A stretch of DNA of 64,000 nucleotides from JAYPAN01 sp038123715. Its GTDB lineage: Bacteria > Pseudomonadota > Alphaproteobacteria > RS24. The notes under the pieces are model-generated. The model made no database searches. It worked only from the letters and a program-made list of their open reading frames with translations, and was not told the origin of the DNA. Below, one piece after another: positions 46,178 to 53,426 of the stretch. The DNA lies in assembly GCA_038123715.1 (NCBI GenBank), contig JAYPAN010000002.1, positions 71,935 to 135,934 on the forward strand, read 5' to 3'. The translations under genes were made by a program, and so were the position numbers. How positions within the stretch are numbered: the first letter of the stretch is position 1; every line of letters starts with the position of its first letter.

Positions 46178-46239
46178 GCCCCAACAGGGCTTGCCCGAAA
46201 CCGGGGAAAACGATAGGAACGGCAGGTCAGGAAGGTAAC

Positions 46240-47739
46240 ATGTCAGAGCGCAAGGCAAAAAAGCAGAAAAAATTCAAACCCAAGGCGCGCGTCCCGCGCG
46301 GCTTCCGCGATATGGCGGGTGATGAGCTGCGCCTGCAAAACTATATGATTGCCACGGTTTCCGCCGTTTATGAATCCTATGGCTTTGCCGCGCTGGACAC
46401 ATCGGCCTTTGAATATGCCGATGCGCTGGGCAAGTTTCTGCCCGATGATGACCGACCCAATGAGGGTGTGTTCGCGCTGGAAGATGATGATGGGCAATGG
46501 ATGAGCCTGCGCTATGATTTGACTGCCCCTTTGGCGCGCTATGTCGCCGAGCATTATGACCGCCTGCCCAAGCCCTTGCGGCGCTTCCAATGGGGGCCGG
46601 TCTGGCGCAATGAAAAGCCTGGCCCGGGGCGCTATCGGCAATTTCTGCAAATCGACGCCGATACGGTCGGTGCGGGCAATCAGGCGGCAGATGCCGAGAT
46701 TTGCATGATGGCGGCCGATTGTATGCAGGCTTTGGGCATGGCGCGCGGCGATTATCTGGTGCGTATCAATAATCGCAAAATCATGGATGGCCTGTTGGAG
46801 GCGATTGGGCTTGATATGACGGCAGACGATTTTGAAAGCCGCCGGCTGACCATTTTGCGGGCGATGGATAAATATGACCGGCTTGGTCTTGACGGGGTGA
46901 AAGCCCTGCTCGGCGCGGGGCGCAAGGATGAAAGCGGCGATTTTACCAAGGGTGCGGGGCTGGATGCGGCGCAAATTGACCGCGTGGCCGATATGGTGTC
47001 GATAACCGGCAGTGACCGCGCCGATGTGCTGGCGCAAATGGCCGCTTTGGTTGGCGATACGACGCGCGGGGCGGAAGGCATTGGCGAATTACGCGACATG
47101 GATGCGATATTCACCGCGCTTGACTATCAAGCCGACCGGTTGGCGATTGACGCCTCGGTGGTGCGCGGGCTGGGCTATTACACAGGCCCGGTCTATGAAA
47201 TCGAATTGACTTTCGAAACTGAGGATGAAAGCGGCGAATTGGCGCGTTTCGGCTCGGTTGGCGGCGGTGGCCGCTATGATGATTTGGTCAAACGCTTTAA
47301 AGGCGTTGAAATCCCCGCCACCGGTATTTCTATCGGCGTCAGTCGATTGGCCGCGGCGCTGACCGTTTTGGGCAAGGCCGATACAGCCGCCGCCGCGCCG
47401 CTTGTCGTGGTGCTGGTCATGGATAAGGAAACACGACCGGAATTGATGGCGCTGGTTCAGCAGATGCGCGAGGCCGGTTTGCGCGCCGAGCTTTATATTG
47501 GCGACGGCGCAATGAAGGCGCAATTGCGCTATGCCGATATGCGCGGCGCGCGTTTGGTGGTGATTGAAGGCGAAGATGAACGCGCTGCCGGTGTGGTGAC
47601 GGTGAAGGATTTGGCGTTAGGCAAAGAAAATGCCAATGAAATCAATGATAACGCGGAATGGCGTGCCTCCGAACACGCACAAATGCAGGTTCAGCGCAAT
47701 CTGCTGATTGATGAAATTACAAAATTGTTGAATAGTTAA
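46240..47739 (+). CDS. hisS: Histidine-tRNA ligase, alphaproteobacterial form
   Basis: This is a 499-residue class II synthetase. It has RVPRGFRDMAGDE, motif 2 with FQWGPVWRNEKPGPGRYRQF and LQIDADTVG, a histidine-site VRGLGYYTGPVYEIEL, GGGGRYDDLVKRFKG, and a C-terminal anticodon-binding domain. The motif 2 differs from the usual bacterial GRYREFHQ, fitting the divergent HisRS known from Alphaproteobacteria whose tRNA-His lacks G-1. It lies just before hisZ, whose product shares its fold. AGGAAGG stands before the ATG. Confidence 0.95.
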   Translation: MSERKAKKQKKFKPKARVPRGFRDMAGDELRLQNYMIATVSAVYESYGFAALDTSAFEYADALGKFLPDDDRPNEGVFALEDDDGQWMSLRYDLTAPLARYVAEHYDRLPKPLRRFQWGPVWRNEKPGPGRYRQFLQIDADTVGAGNQAADAEICMMAADCMQALGMARGDYLVRINNRKIMDGLLEAIGLDMTADDFESRRLTILRAMDKYDRLGLDGVKALLGAGRKDESGDFTKGAGLDAAQIDRVADMVSITGSDRADVLAQMAALVGDTTRGAEGIGELRDMDAIFTALDYQADRLAIDASVVRGLGYYTGPVYEIELTFETEDESGELARFGSVGGGGRYDDLVKRFKGVEIPATGISIGVSRLAAALTVLGKADTAAAAPLVVVLVMDKETRPELMALVQQMREAGLRAELYIGDGAMKAQLRYADMRGARLVVIEGEDERAAGVVTVKDLALGKENANEINDNAEWRASEHAQMQVQRNLLIDEITKLLNS

Positions 47740-47745
47740 AGTATA

Positions 47746-47794
47746 TTCAAATAATTTGAAATTCATATTTCATGATTTATAATATATAATTCAT
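47746..47794. promoter_or_regulatory. AT-rich palindromes upstream of hisZ (candidate operators)
   Basis: A perfect 7+7 inverted repeat, TTCAAAT-A-ATTTGAA, lies at 47746-47760. A second, imperfect one spans 47772-47794 (9 of 11 positions paired, centred near 47783, edges ATGA and TCAT). Copies of ATTCAT or TTTCAT recur between. The block is very AT-rich compared with the GC-rich neighbourhood and ends 6 bp before the -35 of the hisZ promoter. Recognition by the HTH domain of HisZ is a guess. Confidence 0.5.
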
Positions 47795-47799
47795 TTTTC

Positions 47800-47828
47800 T
47801 TGACAATCATCCTAATCCAGCCGATAAA
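47800..47828 (+). promoter_or_regulatory. Candidate promoter of hisZ giving a leaderless mRNA
   Basis: TTGACA (47800-47805), a 17-bp spacer and GATAAA (47823-47828) form a good sigma70-type promoter. The hisZ ATG begins at 47834, six bases after the -10, exactly where transcription should start. No Shine-Dalgarno sequence stands before the ATG. Hence the transcript is probably leaderless. Confidence 0.6.
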
Positions 47829-47833
47829 CCGGT

Positions 47834-49129
47834 ATGGATAGATTGCCCAAGAGCGAAAACCTGCAATCAGCAGCCGATGTGATTGATGCGCTGGGCGGCA
47901 CAGGCGCTTTTGCCGCTTTGCTGGATGTCGGCGCGTCCGCCGTCTCCAATTACCGCAAAAACGGCTTTCCGGCGCGGCTGCATGTCCGGCTGGCGCAATT
48001 ATGCAAGCGTGAGGGCTTGCAAGTGAATGAGGCGGTATTTGGCGGGCTGTCCGCAGCTCAGGCCAAAACCCCGCGCCGGGCAGCTTGGGCCGGTCAAGCC
48101 GAGGCTGGCGGGCCATTGGCGCTGTTTCAAAATGCCGGATTTGAAGCGATGGATACGCCGGTTTTGCAACCGGCAGAGCCATTTATCGACCGCATGGGGG
48201 CGGAAATGCAAAGGCGACTCTACCGCTTTACCGATCCAGCGGGCGAAGCATTATGCCTGCGTCCGGATTTGACCATCCCTACCGCGCTGGCTTATTTGAC
48301 CGAGAGCCGCACGGGACGCGCCCGCTTGTGTTATCAAGGAACCGCCTTTCGCTACCAGCCGCGCGGCGCCGGCAAGCCGGAGGAGTTTACCCAAACCGGC
48401 ATTGAAATCATTGGCGGCCATGACGGCATGGCCGATGATGCCGAGATTGTATCTTTGCTGGTGCAGGCGGTTCAACAGGCCGGTGTGCGGGACTTCACCC
48501 TCACATTGATTGATTTCAGCCGTTTTGACCGGCAAGTCGATGAAATGGATTTCTCGCCCGCCATTGCGCGGCGGCTGAAGCAAATCGCCAAGCAAAGCGA
48601 CAGCCCGAAAGATATGGCGGCACATGTGCTGGCCTTTATCAATCGGCTGGATGCGCGCAACACGCAGGATTTCCCAACACCGCCGCCGCCTGATGCGCGC
48701 ATTGCCGGGCGCAGCGGGCGTGACATTGCCGAAAGATTGCAGCAGCAGCAATTGGATATGCAACAGGCGCGCGCCGACCGCGACCGGTTGGATGAATTTG
48801 TCCGCCGCGCCACACAGGGCGATTACCGCGAAGTCTCAACCCTGCCGCCCAGTTTGCGCGCCTTGCGCAGCGCTTTGCTGGAAAAGGGTATTCCGCCCGA
48901 CCGGCTGGTCTTTGAAAGTATAAGCCAGCAGAAAATGGCCTATTATACCGGCCTGTCCTTTGAATTGCGCGTGCCGGAACTGGGCAATCAGCAAGTCATT
49001 GCCAGCGGTGGCCGTTATGATGATTTGCTGCAAAGCCTTGGCGCTGACCGTCCGGTGGCAGCGGTTGGCGGGGCGATTGCGTTGGAAAGGCTGGTGCTGG
49101 CGGCAAGCCTGCAAGGAGAGGCGCAATGA
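47834..49129 (+). CDS. hisZ: ATP phosphoribosyltransferase regulatory subunit HisZ with N-terminal HTH domain
   Basis: This is a 431-residue protein. Residues 11-69 form a Cro/YdaS-like helix-turn-helix: AADVIDALGGTGAFAALL, then DVGASAVSNYRKNGFPARLH and LAQLCKREGLQVNEAVFG. From about residue 94 it is a HisZ paralogue of HisRS, with PVLQPAEPFIDRMG, CLRPDLTIPTALAYL, GTAFRYQPRG, FTQTGIEIIGG and SGGRYDDLLQSLG. HisZ activates short-form HisG, encoded next with an ATGA overlap. HisZ usually has no DNA-binding domain. An internal GTG at 48023 (Val64) behind GAGGG could start a form without the HTH, but the frame is open and codon use is native throughout. The fusion is clear; its DNA-binding role is inference. 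Confidence 0.88.
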   Translation: MDRLPKSENLQSAADVIDALGGTGAFAALLDVGASAVSNYRKNGFPARLHVRLAQLCKREGLQVNEAVFGGLSAAQAKTPRRAAWAGQAEAGGPLALFQNAGFEAMDTPVLQPAEPFIDRMGAEMQRRLYRFTDPAGEALCLRPDLTIPTALAYLTESRTGRARLCYQGTAFRYQPRGAGKPEEFTQTGIEIIGGHDGMADDAEIVSLLVQAVQQAGVRDFTLTLIDFSRFDRQVDEMDFSPAIARRLKQIAKQSDSPKDMAAHVLAFINRLDARNTQDFPTPPPPDARIAGRSGRDIAERLQQQQLDMQQARADRDRLDEFVRRATQGDYREVSTLPPSLRALRSALLEKGIPPDRLVFESISQQKMAYYTGLSFELRVPELGNQQVIASGGRYDDLLQSLGADRPVAAVGGAIALERLVLAASLQGEAQ

Positions 49130-50106
49130 GCGATTTGATATTGGCCGTGCCGTCCAAGGGAAGGCTCGAAGAAAACGCCGCCGCCATTTTCGCCAATGCC
49201 GGTGTCGCGTTGAAACGCGCCGGTGCGCGCGGCTATCGCGGCAGCGTGTCGGGGATTGGCGATATTGACGTGCAATATGTCTCGGCCTCGGAAATTGCCG
49301 CGCGATTGGCCGATGGCAGCGTGCATATGGGCATTACCGGCGAGGATTTGCTGCGCGAGGAAATCCCCGATATGGACAGTGTGGTGCAATTGGTTTTGCC
49401 GCTGGGTTTTGGCCGCGCCGATGTGGTGGTCGCCATACCCGATGGCTGGGTCGATGTGCAGAATATGGCCGATTTAGCCGAAATCGCCTCAGAGTTTCGC
49501 GCCCGCAATGGCAAACGCCTGCGCGTCGCCACCAAATACACCCATTTGACCGCAGATTTTTTCGCCCGCCACGGACTTGTCGATTACCGGCTGGTTGAAA
49601 GTTTCGGTGCTACGGAAGCTGCGCCCAATGCCGGTGCGGCAGAAGCAATTGTTGATATTACCTCGACCGGCGCAACGCTGAGTGCCAATCAGCTGCGCGT
49701 GCCGCAAGACGGGGTTATTCTGAATAGCCAAGCCAATCTGGCCGCCGCGCTAAGTGCTGATTGGAGCCATGCGGCGCGGCAGGCAGCCAAGGCTTTGCTA
49801 GCGCGGCTCGATGCAAGACGGGCAGCGGAAAACATGGTGCAGGTGCAGTTTATCGGCGGCAGGGAGGCGCAAAACCGCCTTGACCCCGACGCTTGTGCGG
49901 CATTTGAAAATACTTATCATGCGCGGTTGATTGGCAGCTTGGATGATAGCGGCGCGCTGTTTTTGATACCGACGGCGCAGCTTGACGAGGCGCGCGCGGC
50001 ATGGATGCAAACCAGTGGGTGCGATCAGGCCATTGTCACCCGCCCGGAATATATTTTCGCCCATCGCAACAGCCTGTATGAGCGCCTTGCCGGTAGTCTT
50101 GTATAA
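49126..50106 (+). CDS. hisG: ATP phosphoribosyltransferase, HisZ-dependent (short-core) type
   Basis: This is the 326-residue first enzyme of histidine synthesis, condensing ATP and PRPP. The core has LILAVPSKGRLEENA, DVQYVSASEIAARLADGSVHMGITGEDLL (in part), RVATKYTHLTADFFARHG and the PRPP loop EAIVDITSTGATLSANQL. It is about 100 residues longer than minimal short HisG, with a C-terminal part (FIGGREAQNRLDPDACAAF, PTAQLDEARAAWMQTSG) seen in some Alphaproteobacteria. The long-form ACT-like regulatory domain is not evident, fitting a need for HisZ. AAGGAG lies before the ATG inside hisZ. Confidence 0.92.
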   Translation: MSDLILAVPSKGRLEENAAAIFANAGVALKRAGARGYRGSVSGIGDIDVQYVSASEIAARLADGSVHMGITGEDLLREEIPDMDSVVQLVLPLGFGRADVVVAIPDGWVDVQNMADLAEIASEFRARNGKRLRVATKYTHLTADFFARHGLVDYRLVESFGATEAAPNAGAAEAIVDITSTGATLSANQLRVPQDGVILNSQANLAAALSADWSHAARQAAKALLARLDARRAAENMVQVQFIGGREAQNRLDPDACAAFENTYHARLIGSLDDSGALFLIPTAQLDEARAAWMQTSGCDQAIVTRPEYIFAHRNSLYERLAGSLV

Positions 50107-50149
50107 AGGGTCTTGTATAAGGGTTATGGCATGAGGGATATGGCATGAG
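50096..50149. repeat. Two 14-bp tandem duplications between hisG and the permease gene
   Basis: GTCTTGTATAA occurs at 50096-50106 and 50110-50120, and ATGGCATGAG at 50126-50135 and 50140-50149, both with a 14-bp period. The first pair includes the hisG stop codon, the second the start of the next gene. They look like recent slippage products. Confidence 0.8.
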
Positions 50150-50900
50150 TGGCTTGATTGTCAGCCTTATTTTGGCCGCAACGCTGATAACGGCCTTTAT
50201 GTCTTCTATTTTCGGCATGCTGGGCGGGCTGGTGCTGATGGGTGTGCTGGTCAGCCTGCTGCCGGTCAGCGCCGCCATGGTGCTGCACGGGCTGATTCAG
50301 CTTACCTCAAATGGCTATCGCGCTTGGTTGAATCGGGCAGATATTGACTGGCGCATACTCGGCCTGTTCACCATTGGCACGATTGTCACCCTGGCCGTGC
50401 TTTCCATGCTGACCTTTCAGCCCAATAAGGTGACCGTATTTCTGGCACTTGGCCTGATGCCCTATATTGCCGCCGCCCTGCCGAAATCGCTGGCGCTTGA
50501 TATCACCAAAGGTGCTATGCCGGTTTTTGCCGGCTTTGTTGTGGTTGGCACAAATCTGCTGGCCGGTGTTGGCGGGCCTTTGCTCGATGTGTTTTTCCAG
50601 CGCACCGCGCTGACGCGCCATCAAGTTGTTGCCACAAAGGCCGTCGCCCAAAGCCTCGGCCATTTGTCGAAAATCATCTTCTTTGGCGGGCTGGCAGCGC
50701 AGGCTTCAAGCGCTGACTGGCCGCTGCTTTGGCTATTGCTGCCCGCCATTGCCGCCGCCATGCTTGGCACAAGGCTGGGCAAGCGCATATTGGACAATAT
50801 GCATGACGCGACTTTCTTCGCCTGGACACAGCGGCTTATGCTGGGTGTCGGTGCGGTGCTGATAGCGCGCGGTGTGTATTTGCTGGCGACGGGCGCTTAA
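50145..50900 (+). CDS. TauE/SafE family permease
   Basis: This is a 251-residue membrane protein with about eight helices, of the sulfite-exporter TauE/SafE family (DUF81). It shows the two-fold repeat with SSIFGMLGGLVLMGVLVSLLP (in part) and VVGTNLLAGVGGPLLDVFF, the pattern of the family. Members move sulfonates, sulfite or other anions outwards; the substrate here is unknown. It follows hisG by 38 bp but need not serve histidine synthesis. The start lies in a duplicated ATGGCATGAG. Confidence 0.85.
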   Translation: MSGLIVSLILAATLITAFMSSIFGMLGGLVLMGVLVSLLPVSAAMVLHGLIQLTSNGYRAWLNRADIDWRILGLFTIGTIVTLAVLSMLTFQPNKVTVFLALGLMPYIAAALPKSLALDITKGAMPVFAGFVVVGTNLLAGVGGPLLDVFFQRTALTRHQVVATKAVAQSLGHLSKIIFFGGLAAQASSADWPLLWLLLPAIAAAMLGTRLGKRILDNMHDATFFAWTQRLMLGVGAVLIARGVYLLATGA

Positions 50901-50920
50901 TTCTCCCGGAAAGCAACACC

Positions 50921-50975
50921 GGCGACACCGATTTTTGCAGCATGGCGCAAGGCAGGTAAGAAAAGGGTTAAGCGG
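50921..50975. repeat. Left copy of 55-bp duplication at the second gap
   Basis: These 55 bp (GGCGACACCGATTTTTGCAG at the start, GGTTAAGCGG at the end) recur exactly at 51076-51130 across 100 Ns. The length is the same as at the first gap, so this is the assembler's k-mer overlap. Confidence 0.9.
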
Positions 50976-51075
50976 NNNNNNNNNNNNNNNNNNNNNNNNN
51001 NNNNNNNNNNNNNNNNNNNNNNNNNNNNNNNNNNNNNNNNNNNNNNNNNNNNNNNNNNNNNNNNNNNNNNNNNNN
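50976..51075. other. Assembly gap (100 N)
   Basis: This is a placeholder run of exactly 100 Ns in the region between the permease gene and groEL. Both sides end in the same 55 bp, so the contigs probably overlap. After merging, the intergenic region would be about 286 bp and no gene is lost. Confidence 0.97.
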
Positions 51076-51122
51076 GGCGACACCGATTTTTGCAGCATGG
51101 CGCAAGGCAGGTAAGAAAAGGG

Positions 51123-51209
51123 TTAAGCGGCGGCAAAAAAGCCGCGCGCCGCGAAACCCAACACATACAAACGAGAAGACGAACCCGATGTCTTTTTGTT
51201 GGTACTCAT
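51123..51209 (-). CDS. Possible 28-residue small protein downstream of groEL
   Basis: This is a short minus-strand frame that starts MSTNKKTSGSSSRLYVLGF and ends AARGFFAAA. It has a serine/lysine-rich front and a hydrophobic, alanine-rich end. A hairpin, GCCCTG-N6-CAGGGC (51210-51227), abuts the ATG and holds the only ribosome-site-like bases, so translation could be gated by it. It lies 80 bp past the groEL terminator, so it needs its own promoter. No homology can be claimed; it may be chance. Confidence 0.3.
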   Translation of the reverse strand: MSTNKKTSGSSSRLYVLGFAARGFFAAA

Positions 51210-51288
51210 GCCCTGCTCTGTCAGGGCGGGTGCAAGCTAACAGAAGCAAACGCCTATGCCTAGGTGTTAAATAGGAAATCGTGCAGGC

Positions 51289-51322
51289 AAAAAAAGGGGT
51301 CGCCAAAATAATTGGCGACCCC
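51289..51322 (-). terminator. Rho-independent terminator of groESL
   Basis: On the minus strand an 11-bp perfect stem, GGGGTCGCCAA/TTGGCGACCCC (51296-51306 and 51312-51322), with a 5-nt loop is followed by seven Ts (51289-51295). It begins 20 bp after the groEL stop. Confidence 0.93.
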
Positions 51323-51341
51323 GAAATCGGAAGGTGATGAT

Positions 51342-52976
51342 TTACATCATGCCGCCCATGCCGCCCATATCGGGCATGGCCGGGGCTGCCGCGCCTTTCG
51401 GCTCCGGCTTGTCGGCTACCATGGCCTCGGTGGTAATCAGCAGACCAGCAACCGATGCCGCATCGCGCAAAGCGGTTGTGACCACTTTGGCCGGGTCAAC
51501 AATACCGGCTGCAATCAGGTCGCAATAGACTTCGTTTTGCGCGTCAAAGCCGATTTTGCCCTTACCGTCCAGCACTTTGCCAACAACGATTGAGCCTTCC
51601 ACACCGGCATTTTCAGAAATCTGGCGCAATGGCGCTTCCAGCGCGCGGCGCACGATTTTGATACCGGCCTGAATGTCGGCATTGTCGTTTTCGAGTTTAT
51701 CAACAGCCGTGCTGGCCAGCAGCAATGCCGTGCCGCCACCCGGCACAATGCCGCTTTCAACCGCAGCGCGGGTTGCGTTCAACGCATCATCAACGCGGTC
51801 TTTGCGCTCTTTCACTTCAACTTCGGTCGCCCCGCCAACTTTCAGCACAGCAACACCGCCCGACAATTTAGCCAAGCGCTCTTGCAGTTTTTCGCGGTCA
51901 TAATCCGATGTTGTGCTGTCGATTTGGGTGCGGATTTGTGCGGTGCGGCCTTCAATGTCTTTTTTCTTGCCGGCACCGTCAACAATTGTGGTCTCATCTT
52001 TGGTGATGGCCACGCGCTTGGCTGTGCCGAGCATGTCGAGGGTCACATTTTCCAGCTTAATGCCCAAATCTTCCGACACCACCTGACCACCGGTCAAAAT
52101 GGCAATGTCTTCGAGCATGGCTTTGCGGCGGTCACCGAAACCGGGGGCTTTGACGGCGGCAATTTTCAGGCCACCGCGCAGCTTATTGACCACCAAAGTC
52201 GCCAATGCCTCGCCTTCAATATCTTCAGCGATAATCAGCAGCGAGCGTGAGCTTTGCACCACGGCTTCCAGAATCGGCACCATGGATTGCAGATTGGACA
52301 ATTTGGCCTCATGCAGAAGAATAAGCGGGTCTTCCAGCTCAGTGGTCATTTTGTCAGCATTGGTGATGAAATAAGGCGACAGATAGCCACGGTCGAATTG
52401 CATGCCTTCCACGACATCCAGCTCGCTTTCAAGACCTTTTGCCTCTTCCACCGTAATCACGCCTTCCTTGCCGACTTTTTCCATTGCCTCGGCAATCATG
52501 CCGCCAATCGCAGCCTCGCCATTGGCAGAAATTGTGCCAACTTGTGAAATCTCGTCATTCGACTTGATTTTCTTCGAGCGCTTTTCAAGGTCGGCCAATG
52601 CGGCGGTCACCGCGACATCAATGCCGCGCTTCAAATCCATCGGATTCATACCGGCGGCAACAGCCTTGTGGCCTTCGCGGATAATCGCCTGCGCCAGCAC
52701 GGTTGCCGTGGTGGTTCCGTCACCGGCTTCGTCATTGGTGCGGGAAGCCACTTCGCGCACCATTTGGGCGCCCATATTCTCAAACTTGTCTTCCAGCTCG
52801 ATTTCCTTGGCCACGGACACACCATCTTTGGTGGTGCGCGGCGCGCCAAAGGATTTGTCGAGGACAACATTGCGGCCTTTCGGGCCAAGCGTCACTTTGA
52901 CGGCATCGGCCAGAATATCGACGCCCTTGAGCATTTTGTCACGGGCTTCAGATCCAAATGTTACTTCTTTCGCCAT
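51342..52976 (-). CDS. groL: 60-kDa chaperonin GroEL
   Basis: This is the 544-residue chaperonin subunit. MAKEVTFGSEARDKMLKGV at the start, the ATP site VTLGPKGRNVVLDKSFG and DGTTTATVLAQAI, EGMQFDRGYLSPYFITN, and a C-terminal GGMGGMM tail are all present. AGGAGA lies before the ATG, 41 bp behind groES. It is controlled with groES by the CIRCE element and terminated at 51289-51322. Confidence 0.99.
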   Translation of the reverse strand: MAKEVTFGSEARDKMLKGVDILADAVKVTLGPKGRNVVLDKSFGAPRTTKDGVSVAKEIELEDKFENMGAQMVREVASRTNDEAGDGTTTATVLAQAIIREGHKAVAAGMNPMDLKRGIDVAVTAALADLEKRSKKIKSNDEISQVGTISANGEAAIGGMIAEAMEKVGKEGVITVEEAKGLESELDVVEGMQFDRGYLSPYFITNADKMTTELEDPLILLHEAKLSNLQSMVPILEAVVQSSRSLLIIAEDIEGEALATLVVNKLRGGLKIAAVKAPGFGDRRKAMLEDIAILTGGQVVSEDLGIKLENVTLDMLGTAKRVAITKDETTIVDGAGKKKDIEGRTAQIRTQIDSTTSDYDREKLQERLAKLSGGVAVLKVGGATEVEVKERKDRVDDALNATRAAVESGIVPGGGTALLLASTAVDKLENDNADIQAGIKIVRRALEAPLRQISENAGVEGSIVVGKVLDGKGKIGFDAQNEVYCDLIAAGIVDPAKVVTTALRDAASVAGLLITTEAMVADKPEPKGAAAPAMPDMGGMGGMM

Positions 52977-53017
52977 AATTCTCTCCTGTCAGGCATGAAT
53001 TGGGTCAGTTGGCCGGA

Positions 53018-53305
53018 TTAGCCGACAACGCCCAGAATGTCGCTTTCTTTCATGATTAACAGCTCTTCGCCGTCAATCGTGACCTCACTGCCCGACCATT
53101 TGCCGAACAATATGGTGTCTTTCGGTTTGACATCGAGCGGGGTAACGCTGCCATCATCGCCGCGTGTGCCATTGCCCACGGCAACAACAACGCCTTGCGA
53201 CGGCTTTTCCTGTGCGCTGTCCGGAATAATAATGCCACCAGCTGTTTTTGTGTCTTCATCGACGCGCCGCACGAGAACGCGGTCATGCAAAGGACGAAAT
53301 TTCAT
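53018..53305 (-). CDS. groS: 10-kDa co-chaperonin GroES
   Basis: This is the 95-residue lid of the GroEL cage. It begins MKFRPLHDRVLVRRVDEDTK and has GGIIIPDSAQEKPSQGVVVAVG (in part) with the mobile loop, DTILFGKWSGSEV and a C-terminal ESDILGVVG. AGGAGAT precedes the ATG. It is the first gene of groESL. Confidence 0.99.
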   Translation of the reverse strand: MKFRPLHDRVLVRRVDEDTKTAGGIIIPDSAQEKPSQGVVVAVGNGTRGDDGSVTPLDVKPKDTILFGKWSGSEVTIDGEELLIMKESDILGVVG

Positions 53306-53359
53306 CTGTCAGATCTCCTGTTTATCGTCTTGCTTGCGGGTTTGCCCCGAAAACGGATT

Positions 53360-53386
53360 TTGGCACTCTGTATAGAGGAGTGCCAA
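53360..53386 (-). promoter_or_regulatory. CIRCE operator of groESL (HrcA site)
   Basis: TTGGCACTC, a 9-bp spacer and GAGTGCCAA form a perfect 9+9 inverted repeat 54 bp upstream of the groES ATG. The consensus is TTAGCACTC-N9-GAGTGCTAA; here the third base is G and the complementary base changes with it, so symmetry is kept. HrcA repression with heat relief is the known function of the element. Confidence 0.95.
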
Positions 53387-53397
53387 AAAGCCTCATG

Positions 53398-53426
53398 GAG
53401 ATAGGGAGCCAATGCCCCCCTGTCAA
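53398..53426 (-). promoter_or_regulatory. Candidate promoter of groESL
   Basis: On the minus strand TTGACA (53421-53426), a 17-bp spacer and TATCTC (53398-53403) form a sigma70-like promoter whose start would fall at the edge of the CIRCE element, the right place for repression. A heat-shock sigma32 promoter of standard form is not seen. Confidence 0.6.

Larger units (their letters stand above)
50901..51341. other. Intergenic region between the permease gene and groEL
   Basis: This convergent region is 441 bp as scaffolded and about 286 bp if the gap is collapsed. It holds the 55-bp duplication, the possible small ORF, the hairpin at its start, and the groEL terminator. I searched it for tRNA and tmRNA T-loop (GTTCGA-type) and SRP RNA signatures and saw none. 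Confidence 0.6.

Noticed and set aside
50901..51341. Possible tmRNA or SRP RNA gene in the region next to groEL
   Set aside because: No T-loop (GTTCGA-like), no CCA end, no tag-peptide frame starting Ala-Asn-Asp, and no GGAA-type SRP domain was found on either strand.
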